Of a DNA stretch of 21,239 nt, positions 15,077 to 21,239 are shown piece after piece. The first letter of the stretch is position 1. Every line of letters begins with the position of its first letter. The stretch spans positions 1 to 21,239 of the forward strand of contig JAPUIP010000177.1 of assembly GCA_027296925.1 (NCBI GenBank), in the 5' to 3' direction. A program made the translations under genes and the position numbers. The notes under the pieces were generated by a model, which saw only the letters and a program-made list of their open reading frames with translations, had not been told where the DNA came from and searched no databases. Origin of the DNA: Candidatus Poribacteria bacterium. GTDB taxonomy: Bacteria; Poribacteria; WGA-4E; PCPOR2b.

Positions 15077-16333
15077 TCAGCTAAACCGCTCGGGGTTGAG
15101 CGCGCTCAGATCGATTCCAGGTTTTTCATGCATGACGAGTTGAGAGACCAGTTGACCGGTGATGGGCCCTAATGACACGCCGATCATGGCGTGCCCGGTG
15201 GCGATGGTGAGGTTATCGTATCGGCTGGAACGCCCAAGGAAAGGGAGCCCGTCCGGCGTACAGGGCCGGAGACCCCGCCAGATCTCGATCAGTTCCAGAT
15301 GCTCGACATCGATATCCGGCAGATAATCGGACACCGCGTTTTCAATGGCACGCACGCGACGTCTATTGATTGAGAGGTCGAGCCCTGCCAATTCGAGCGT
15401 GCCGGCGAAGCGAAGCGTCTCGCCCATGGGCGTCACAGCGACCTTGGCCTCGGCCAAGGACAACGGTATGACCGGACATTTTTCCGGGCGTTTCACCGTG
15501 ATGCTATATCCTTTGGCAGGCTGGATGGGGAGTTCGAGCTGTAAGTCCTGGGCAATGCCAGCAGACCAGGAACCGCCAGCCAACACCACCTCACTCGCAA
15601 CAAAGTCGCCGCGGGTCGTCCGGACAGTCTTCACTTGATTGCCCAAGGTTTCAAAGCCCAGCACCTCCGTGCCAGGTCGGATGTCCGCCCCCTTCTTCTC
15701 AATATGTTGGGCCAGTTGTCCGACAAATCGCGCCGGAATCAGATGAGCGTCTTGTGGATAGAACACGCCACCGACGACGTTCGCCCGGACGTTGGGTTCA
15801 AGCTGGTGGATGTCTGTAGGGCTGAGGACCTGGGTCTGAATCCCGACCTCCTCCATCAAATGGGCTTCTTCGACACCGCCCTTCAGGCCCTTTTCGGTCT
15901 TGAAAATCATCAGCAGACCCCGCTTCTCGAAACCGAATTCCAGGTCGTCAAGTGTAGCCAACTCCTCAAATAGCTGCAGACTGGCGAGCGCGAGATCGCG
16001 AAGGATCGGCATGGACTTTCGCACATGACGTTCGTTGCAGGCACCGCGGAACTTCCAGAGCCACTTCAAAAGCTCACGATCTAAACGAGGTTTGATATAG
16101 AAAGGACTTTCCGGATTCATCATCCATCGCAGCCCTTTTTGGATAACCCCCGGCGCCGCCAGCGGCACACTATGGCTGGGGACAAGCAGGCCCGCATTGC
16201 CGTAGGAACTGCCGGAACAGACCTCGCCCTTCTCAACCACCGTAACCTGTCGTCCCTGCTCGGTGAGATAGTAGGCGGAGGAGATGCCGACCACCCCGCC
16301 ACCAATAATCAGGATTTCCGATTGATGTTTCAT
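15077..16333 (-). CDS. FAD-dependent D-amino-acid dehydrogenase-like oxidoreductase (DadA family)
   Basis: A 418-residue flavoprotein of the DAO/DadA family, which oxidises D-amino acids, glycine or N-substituted amino acids to imines and passes electrons to the respiratory chain or O2. The dinucleotide fold is clear: IIGGGVVGISSAYYL (9-23) and VTVVEKG (30-36). GSSYGNAGLL (41-50) is the usual FAD-contact loop. The C-terminal block with WRGLRPCTPDGLPFLG and ATGHAMIGVSLGPITGQLV is the family's second FAD signature. ATG 16333 is chosen because GGAGG (16343-16339) is 5 bases upstream, and the longer GTG 16345 start lies over that SD. It follows the C45 acyltransferase-like gene by 94 bases. A TTGACA at 16390-16385 may give it its own weak promoter. 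Confidence 0.92.
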   Translation of the reverse strand: MKHQSEILIIGGGVVGISSAYYLTEQGRQVTVVEKGEVCSGSSYGNAGLLVPSHSVPLAAPGVIQKGLRWMMNPESPFYIKPRLDRELLKWLWKFRGACNERHVRKSMPILRDLALASLQLFEELATLDDLEFGFEKRGLLMIFKTEKGLKGGVEEAHLMEEVGIQTQVLSPTDIHQLEPNVRANVVGGVFYPQDAHLIPARFVGQLAQHIEKKGADIRPGTEVLGFETLGNQVKTVRTTRGDFVASEVVLAGGSWSAGIAQDLQLELPIQPAKGYSITVKRPEKCPVIPLSLAEAKVAVTPMGETLRFAGTLELAGLDLSINRRRVRAIENAVSDYLPDIDVEHLELIEIWRGLRPCTPDGLPFLGRSSRYDNLTIATGHAMIGVSLGPITGQLVSQLVMHEKPGIDLSALNPERFS

Positions 16334-16393
16334 GGGAACCTCCACGCTCCTTTTGGCGATGACCTAACTCTTATCGTTCGTGCTTGTCAACAC

Positions 16394-16412
16394 GGGTTAG
16401 GGAATTTAACCC
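16394..16412 (-). other. Hairpin between the C45 and DadA-like genes
   Basis: GGGTTA (16394-16399) and TAACCC (16407-16412) form a 6-bp stem with a 7-base loop, 16 bases past the stop of the C45 gene on the minus strand. It is immediately followed by the TTGACA at 16390-16385. It may attenuate read-through into the flavoprotein gene. No T-run is present. Confidence 0.3.
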
Positions 16413-16427
16413 CGGCATCCGGCATAT

Positions 16428-17459
16428 CTAGACCTCGTAAGCTTGCCACGTCCCCAGGCAACCGTGCCCCCGACGGACATGCAGCACGCCTTCCGCCGGT
16501 TCGGCGATGTAACCGGAGATCGAATGCATAGCTCTTTCCCCATGCCGGCAGATACCGCCCGGATCCCCCTGGTGGTCGGCAAGAATACGCTTCATCGTCT
16601 CCGCCGTAATTTCGCCCCAATTCTCTTGAACCAGAATCCGCATGCGGTCCAGTCGTGGGCAGGAATCCGCCAGGGAATTAGTTTCATAGTCTGCAAACTG
16701 AGGGGTCAAGTAATGGTTGGCGTGCAGACGATGGTCCGGATGCTCATCTTCGAAGCGGGCAATGCCCTCGGGGCGAATCTCTACGTCGCCGATTTTCCCT
16801 TCGCCGTCGCACATTACGACGTTTGCCGCTGAGCAGGTCCGGTGACGTTTCAGTAATTTCACACAGTCTTCGATCGTTCGCTGCTCCAGCATAACGCGTT
16901 TCAGGGGATAGTGCGGAAGCCCCGGCCGCCACTGGTAGTCATACAAGGCGTTAGCGAAGTGCGCCAGACCGTACTGGTTCATGCCCGAATAACCAAGCTG
17001 GCCGGCAAAAGTGAAGATCAGGGCTCTGGGACGGCCATCGGCCGGCTTAACGTGCAGCAGGATGGCGACGTCAGCGTATTCCGGTTCCAGGTCTTGGTTC
17101 TGGCCTGCTAGAGGGCTGCCGTTAACTGTGGCTGAGCCGGTGAGCGCGAACCCCGTGCATCCGCCCTCGTGCAGGTGGCCAGCTTCCGCGCGAGCCTGGC
17201 AGAGGACTGCCTCCTCAAAACTTATGTCAGCCCCATCGGCGAGCCCCCGGACCTCCTCCACAAAGGCGGGGCTGAGCGCCTCCATCATCGGGAGAAAAGC
17301 GATGGCGTTGTGGCACAGCCAATCTCTCGGTTTACCGGTAAGTTTCTCTATCCATAACATGTATTTTTGAATTAAGTCGGCAGCCTGGGCGCCATGCTGG
17401 TAACCCATCTGATATGAACCGCCCAACACTTCAATCACGGGAAATGTGTGGTTTGTCAT
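16428..17459 (-). CDS. C45-family Ntn hydrolase (acyl-CoA:6-APA acyltransferase-like)
   Basis: A 343-residue self-processing N-terminal-nucleophile hydrolase. The family includes fungal isopenicillin-N acyltransferase, and members cleave or transfer N-acyl groups on amino compounds. The nucleophile is Cys101 in HEGGCTGFAL. Autocleavage at Gly100-Cys101 would leave an 11-kDa alpha and a 27-kDa beta chain, and the position is almost the same as in the Penicillium enzyme (Gly102-Cys103). AGQNQDLEP (119-127), FTFAGQLGYSGMNQYGLAH (149-167) and an N-terminal GSYQMGYQHG (14-23) are further family marks. ATG 17459 has AAGGAG at good spacing. There is no signal peptide, so it is cytoplasmic. It is divergent from the gamma-glutamyltransferase-family gene and is followed by the flavoprotein gene. 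Confidence 0.9.
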   Translation of the reverse strand: MTNHTFPVIEVLGGSYQMGYQHGAQAADLIQKYMLWIEKLTGKPRDWLCHNAIAFLPMMEALSPAFVEEVRGLADGADISFEEAVLCQARAEAGHLHEGGCTGFALTGSATVNGSPLAGQNQDLEPEYADVAILLHVKPADGRPRALIFTFAGQLGYSGMNQYGLAHFANALYDYQWRPGLPHYPLKRVMLEQRTIEDCVKLLKRHRTCSAANVVMCDGEGKIGDVEIRPEGIARFEDEHPDHRLHANHYLTPQFADYETNSLADSCPRLDRMRILVQENWGEITAETMKRILADHQGDPGGICRHGERAMHSISGYIAEPAEGVLHVRRGHGCLGTWQAYEV

Positions 17460-17506
17460 GTCGTCTCCTTAGAGCGAATCAAGGTGTTTACAGACAATGC
17501 CATTCT

Positions 17507-17535
17507 ATTTTGGACGAGATTCGCGGCGGCGTCAA
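17507..17535 (-). promoter_or_regulatory. Candidate promoter for the C45/DadA-like genes
   Basis: On the minus strand TTGACG (17535-17530), a 17-base spacer and CAAAAT (17512-17507) precede the C45 gene with a leader of about 40 bases. The -10 matches four of six consensus bases. It faces away from the promoter at 17599-17627, leaving 63 bases between them for a shared regulator. Confidence 0.55.
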
Positions 17536-17598
17536 GGAAAAAACGAGCCACTGATTGTTGTTGGCGTTGTGAAAAATCCCTCCAGGTCGTTTTTGCGG

Positions 17599-17627
17599 TT
17601 GACTTGGATTGGACTTTCCGATAAAAT
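17599..17627 (+). promoter_or_regulatory. Sigma70-type promoter for the gamma-glutamyltransferase-family gene
   Basis: TTGACT (17599-17604), a 17-base spacer and TAAAAT (17622-17627) predict transcription from about 17634. The leader to ATG 17738 would be near 104 bases, long for this window. It contains a possible 8-codon open frame beginning at ATG 17641. Confidence 0.7.
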
Positions 17628-17737
17628 GAGGAAGGTTTTGATGGCGATACATGCCTCCGCCCAGTAGGAAAAACGGGTGGGAATTACTAGACAGGAAACG
17701 TGAGAGGTTTACGTGTGAATGGGAAGGAGAAACGCTG

Positions 17738-19477
17738 ATGCCAAGGAGTCATCGCCCCTCTGTGCAGGGGAAACGGTATGTTGTGTCGTCGGTTCATTAT
17801 CTCGCGACGATGGCCGGTGTTCGCATCCTCGAAAGTAGCGGGAATGCGGCCGACGCCGGTGTCGCGACAGGGATTTGTATCAATGTACTTCAACCGGGAT
17901 TCACTCATTTTGGTGGCGTTGCGCCGATTATTTACTGTCCGGCGTCGGGCCGTCCTGTCGAAACAATCAGTGGTCTGGGGCGTTGGCCCAGAGCTGCGAG
18001 CATCGACTCCTTTCGTGAACATCACGATGGGGACTTGCCCGCCGGAATTCTGCGAACCGTCACGCCAGCGTCGCCCGATGCGTGGCTGACGGCGCTGGCG
18101 CGATTCGGTACAATGACCTTTGAACAGGTCATCCAGCCGGCGCTAGACTTGACTGAAAATGGTCATCCGGTAGATGGGCAATTTTACGAATTTGTCAACG
18201 GCGGCGATGTGAAAGCGTCGCCATCGACGGCCGAGGTGTTCAACCCCGGTGGTGACGTTCCCCAGATCGGAGAAATCTTTGTCCAGAAAGATCTGGCGAA
18301 CACTTTCAAACGGATGATTGAAGCCGAGCGCCGGGCCGCTGGCGATCGCCGGGCCGGAATACAAGCCGCACGCGACCTGGTCTATAAAGGTGAAATCGCC
18401 CACGAAATCGCCGATTTCTGTCAGCAGGAGGGCGGTCTACTGACGTATGACGATCTCGCCGCGTTTTCGGTTCGCGTTGAGCCGCCAGAGCGCATCACTT
18501 ACAAAGGCTATGATGTTTACAGTTGCGGCCCCTGGTGTCAAGGTCCCACACTGTTGATGGTACTGAAAATCCTCGAAGGGACAGATCTGAGCGGAATGGG
18601 CTATGGTTCAGCAGACTATCTGCACACAATGATTGAGGCCCTCAAACTGGCTTTTTCGGACCGAGAAGCTTACTTCGGCGACCCCGATTTCGTGCAAGTG
18701 CCCATGGCGGGATTGCTGGACGAACGATACGCCGAAGAAAGGCGAGGGGCAATCGACCCACAACACGCTGCCCCCGATATGCCGCCGCCGGGAAATCCAT
18801 GGCCCTTCCATCCAGAGCCGCGTGGGGCAAATGGCCCATTTCCGACTTTAGATCCGGATCGCCCCCAGCCGGATCGACTATCACACTGGGAGAGCGATAC
18901 CAGTTATCTCTGCGTGGTTGATGAACAGGGCAATGCGTTTTCAGCAACGCCATCGGATGTGGTTGGGTGGTCACCGGTCGTTCCAGGCTTAGGGTTTCCC
19001 ATTTCAGGGCGTGGCACGCAGACATGGCTGGATGCGAGTCATCCTTCCGGCCTTCAACCGTGGAAGCGCCCGCGACTCACACCAAACCCCGCCCTGGTCC
19101 TCAAAAATGGGGCCCCGTTTATGCCTTTCGGCTGCCCGGGTGGAGACGCGCAGGTTCAAGGGATGCTGCAAGTCTTCCTCAACATTATTGAATTTGGGAT
19201 GGAGCCGCAGGAAGCGATCGAGGCGCCCCGCGTCGTCAGTCACAGTTTTCCCAATTCGTTCTGGCCGCACGGTTCTCGGCCCGGCGAGGTGGCGATCGAA
19301 GCTCGTGTCGCCCAGCAGGTGCGAGACGCTCTCAGAACTCGTGGGCATATTGTCGAAGATGATCCGGAGTGGAGCGGTGGGGTCAGTCGTGTCTGCGCGA
19401 TCACTGTTGATTCTGAGACCGGTACGCGGGTTGGAGGCGCCGATCCACGGTCTACCTCGTATGCCATCGGGTGGTAA
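17738..19477 (+). CDS. Gamma-glutamyltransferase-family Ntn hydrolase, non-canonical substrate site
   Basis: A 579-residue self-processing Ntn hydrolase. GGT-family proenzymes cleave before a threonine, and here that is Thr388 (ESDTSYLCVVDEQGNAFSAT), against Thr391 in E. coli GGT. The large-subunit start VVSSVHYLATMAGVRILE and GGNAADAGVAT-like SSGNAADAGVAT (33-44) fit the family. Canonical gamma-glutamyl contacts are missing. The DFRE motif (Arg114 in E. coli) is replaced by SGLGRWPRAA, and the SSMSP loop by RLTPNPAL. PGGDAQVQ replaces the usual PGGSRI. These are features of the YwrD/HpxW-like amidohydrolase or acylase branch. ATG 17738 has AAGGAG 8 bases away, while the longer frame from 17651 lacks one. 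No signal peptide is seen, so a cytoplasmic place is likely, unlike periplasmic E. coli GGT. Confidence 0.9.
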   Translation: MPRSHRPSVQGKRYVVSSVHYLATMAGVRILESSGNAADAGVATGICINVLQPGFTHFGGVAPIIYCPASGRPVETISGLGRWPRAASIDSFREHHDGDLPAGILRTVTPASPDAWLTALARFGTMTFEQVIQPALDLTENGHPVDGQFYEFVNGGDVKASPSTAEVFNPGGDVPQIGEIFVQKDLANTFKRMIEAERRAAGDRRAGIQAARDLVYKGEIAHEIADFCQQEGGLLTYDDLAAFSVRVEPPERITYKGYDVYSCGPWCQGPTLLMVLKILEGTDLSGMGYGSADYLHTMIEALKLAFSDREAYFGDPDFVQVPMAGLLDERYAEERRGAIDPQHAAPDMPPPGNPWPFHPEPRGANGPFPTLDPDRPQPDRLSHWESDTSYLCVVDEQGNAFSATPSDVVGWSPVVPGLGFPISGRGTQTWLDASHPSGLQPWKRPRLTPNPALVLKNGAPFMPFGCPGGDAQVQGMLQVFLNIIEFGMEPQEAIEAPRVVSHSFPNSFWPHGSRPGEVAIEARVAQQVRDALRTRGHIVEDDPEWSGGVSRVCAITVDSETGTRVGGADPRSTSYAIGW

Positions 19478-19484
19478 GTCCGAA

Positions 19485-20309
19485 TTATACCGTGATTCCT
19501 GTTATCAGTTCCGCCTGATCCGGAGGCGAATAGAAGTAAGAACCGTACTTCCACTCGCCAATATCGCCGATCAGCCGTTGTTGTCGCGGCGTACACCTTG
19601 CCAAAAGTTCCGGCGACGCTTTTTCATAATCGAACGCACGCATACATTGCTGGACATAGCAATAAATCAGCGTTTTGCGTGGCGTATCGGATCTGTTTGC
19701 CACGAAACCGTGCCACATCGGGTGCGGAAAAATGGCCACGTCGCCAGCATTCACACACAGTTGCAGCGCTTCGGGGATATAAGGTCCCTCCTTGAATCCC
19801 CCTTCGGGGAAAGGCCGATTGTGACTGCCGGGGACAAGCGTGAAGTTACCCATATCCGGCGCGGGGAGATCGGTTAGAAAATATTGGAGCTTGATCTGCA
19901 GCGGAATACTGCTTTCGGCCATCCGCATCTGTCCCATTGCCTGCCCACCGTCTGTGTGCAACATCCCTTTACCTTCAGGATCTGTTGGCCGGATGACTAC
20001 CTCAGACATGCTCAACCCGATGTAAGGTCCCATCAGCTCCAGCACAACCGGGAATGTCACCGGATGGTCCATCAATTCGACGAAAATATCGTTCTCCTTC
20101 ATGACGTTTCGACGATCAAGTCCAGTATTGGGTTTCACATCGGGCTGCTTGAGGTGTTCCTCATACATCTGATCGACAACGGCCGTGAGGTTCTTAATTT
20201 CCTCTGAGGAGAGTGCGTCTTTGAGGACCAGATAGCCATCTTCCTTCCATTGGCGCTTCTGTTTGTCAGTTAAAACACTTGTTTGTCCTTCAATCAAAAC
20301 AGTTTCCAT
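19485..20309 (-). CDS. PhyH-family Fe(II)/2-oxoglutarate dioxygenase (2 of 3)
   Basis: A 274-residue protein. The iron triad is His118 and Asp120 (GMLHTDGGQ) with His200 (HPMWHGF). Arg211 (SDTPRKTLIY) is placed for 2-oxoglutarate. FTLVPGSHNRP (156-166) and DGYLVLKDALSSEEI (24-38) are typical family stretches. The frame extends upstream to 20357, but GGAGG lies 5 bases before ATG 20309, which sets the start. It is the second gene of a tandem PhyH pair, 76 bases after the other, and ends 7 bases from the convergent gamma-glutamyltransferase-family gene with no terminator visible between them. It differs greatly from the other two PhyH copies in the window, so this is not a recent duplication. 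The substrate is unknown. Confidence 0.9.
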   Translation of the reverse strand: METVLIEGQTSVLTDKQKRQWKEDGYLVLKDALSSEEIKNLTAVVDQMYEEHLKQPDVKPNTGLDRRNVMKENDIFVELMDHPVTFPVVLELMGPYIGLSMSEVVIRPTDPEGKGMLHTDGGQAMGQMRMAESSIPLQIKLQYFLTDLPAPDMGNFTLVPGSHNRPFPEGGFKEGPYIPEALQLCVNAGDVAIFPHPMWHGFVANRSDTPRKTLIYCYVQQCMRAFDYEKASPELLARCTPRQQRLIGDIGEWKYGSYFYSPPDQAELITGITV

Positions 20310-20385
20310 GATGACCTCCGTCAAGAGTTTCAGAGGGTAAGTGTGATAGTCGTCCAATCCAAAAATCTGGCTAAACCGGTTAAGG

Positions 20386-21171
20386 CTAATCTTTCACGCG
20401 CTGCCATCGCAGCACCTGTCGCGCGTGCTCCGACAGGCTTTCCCACAGATCTCGGGGAAAGTGCGCCTTGGTGGACTCATGCTGCCACCGGCTGAACAGC
20501 CAGGGACGGCAGAACGCCATACAGAGTTCGTCACGGGCGTGGTCTGAGCGATTGGGGGTACCGCGATGAAAGGCACGTCCATCCTGCACCCAGAGCGAGC
20601 CCTTTTTGAGATTGAGCCGGATGGGATAATACCGGCCACGGCGGTTCGCGCCCTTGCCAAAAACAGTGTCCAAATCAGTGGGCAAGTCGCTGTGGGCCAC
20701 GTACTGCGTGCATGGAATGACTTCGAAACTCCCATTCTGTTCGCTCGTGTCTACCAATGGGAACTTGACACCCACGGCGTACACCGGCGTTACCACACCC
20801 GGGAAGAGGGCGCCGCCGTCGTCCCGATGCCATTTCTGATAATCTGTTCCCGGCAGGGGAATGTTCGAGTCAAAGTGCGACCAGACGTAGTCTGGCCCCA
20901 ACGCCCGTTCAAGAAACTCGACTAGCGCGGGGTGCTCGAAGATCTCCGGATTGACAAACGGCCGCTCGAATGGCACCCGCACGTTATAGCGGAAACGACC
21001 GCGGCTGGGATGCTCGCCCTGCCGCTGAATGTCCCGGTCTCGAATGGGTATCCACGCCTCGCGAATCCGGTCAATTGTCTCCAATGGAATGAAGTCTTCA
21101 AAAACGGTAAACCCGTTGATCCGCCATTCCTGCAGGAGTTGCTCAATGTCATATGTCGTCGTTTGGCTCAT
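20386..21171 (-). CDS. PhyH-family Fe(II)/2-oxoglutarate dioxygenase (3 of 3)
   Basis: A 261-residue protein. The iron triad is His115 and Asp117 (QKWHRDDGG) with His202 (GRAFHRGTPN). Arg213 (SDHARDELCMAF) is placed for 2-oxoglutarate. FEVIPCTQ at 149-156 takes the place of the usual VIPGSH, so the GSH of that loop is lost. GSLWVQDGRAFHRGTPN is the strand carrying the last ligand. Two starts are possible, ATG 21177 and ATG 21171. AAAGGA lies 2 and 8 bases away respectively, so 21171 is preferred. It heads the tandem pair with the PhyH gene downstream. The 76-bp gap between them has an 8-bp palindrome AACCGGTT at 20374-20381, just past this gene's stop. Sequence 21172-21239 holds only its SD and upstream DNA. 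Confidence 0.88.
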   Translation of the reverse strand: MSQTTTYDIEQLLQEWRINGFTVFEDFIPLETIDRIREAWIPIRDRDIQRQGEHPSRGRFRYNVRVPFERPFVNPEIFEHPALVEFLERALGPDYVWSHFDSNIPLPGTDYQKWHRDDGGALFPGVVTPVYAVGVKFPLVDTSEQNGSFEVIPCTQYVAHSDLPTDLDTVFGKGANRRGRYYPIRLNLKKGSLWVQDGRAFHRGTPNRSDHARDELCMAFCRPWLFSRWQHESTKAHFPRDLWESLSEHARQVLRWQRVKD

Positions 21172-21239
21172 AAACATCGTCCTTTCGCATCGACTGGAAA
21201 AAGAAGAATGGAAGGAACAAAGGAAGTACCCCTGTCCTT

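Noticed and set aside
16355..16390. TTGACA at 16390-16385 as a firm promoter for the DadA-like gene
   Set aside because: The -35 is perfect, but the hexamers at 17-18 bases (TTAGGT, TAGGTC) match the -10 consensus poorly. Kept only as a possibility.
19011..19877. A 288-codon open frame on the plus strand crossing the end of the GGT-family gene and antisense to the PhyH gene
   Set aside because: It overlaps two well-supported genes, has no SD, is rich in Arg and Ser as expected of a shadow frame, and shows no recognisable motif.

Overview
The window is a gene-dense bacterial chromosome segment (roughly mid-50s % GC by eye) with no phage, IS element, CRISPR array, tRNA or rRNA that I can see. 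The content is three phytanoyl-CoA-dioxygenase (PhyH) family genes, an enolase-superfamily sugar-acid dehydratase, an amidohydrolase, a glycosidase-like TIM-barrel protein, a DUF1080/LamG-like secreted protein and several amide or amino-acid enzymes. This resembles uncultivated polymer- and sugar-degrading lineages such as Candidatus Poribacteria or Latescibacteria-like bacteria. That assignment is inference from gene content only. Shine-Dalgarno (SD) sites are strong (AGGAG-type), and several consensus sigma70-type promoters are visible.

Layout. (1) 176-3053, minus: an hsp20-lon protein quality-control operon with overlapping reading frames. (2) 3302-5015, minus: a coiled-coil protein followed by a secreted CapA/PgsA-fold protein that has lost most of the family's metal-site motifs. 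(3) 5225-7760, plus: a metal-dependent amidohydrolase and a D-galactonate-dehydratase-type enzyme with all six catalytic positions, probably sugar-acid catabolism. Regions 2 and 3 diverge from two promoters 38 bp apart. (4) 7801-10680, minus: msrA, a bicupin, then a HemL-like class III aminotransferase. The 233-bp gap before the aminotransferase holds a perfect 16-bp palindrome nested in a 9-bp inverted repeat. (5) 11035-15009, plus: a four-gene operon (glycosidase-like TIM-barrel protein, PhyH oxygenase, DUF1080-like secreted protein, P-loop kinase-like protein) behind a TTGACA-N17-TAAAAT promoter. (6) 15077-17459, minus: a penicillin-acyltransferase-like (C45) Ntn hydrolase and a D-amino-acid-dehydrogenase-like flavoprotein. 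(7) 17738-19477, plus: a second Ntn hydrolase of the gamma-glutamyltransferase family, diverging from the C45 gene and lacking the usual gamma-glutamyl-binding motifs. (8) 19485-21171, minus: two tandem PhyH-family oxygenases.

How the genes may work together: regions 3 and 5 look like uptake-independent intracellular processing of sugars or sugar acids, with oxygenases that may hydroxylate or demethylate small molecules. Regions 6 and 7 pair two self-processing amide hydrolases with an amino-acid oxidase, suggesting breakdown of N-acyl or D-amino-acid-containing compounds. The best candidates for something undescribed are the degenerate CapA protein with its coiled-coil partner, the nested palindrome before the HemL-like gene, the head-to-head Ntn-hydrolase pair, and the four-gene operon. 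No substrate can be fixed from sequence alone.
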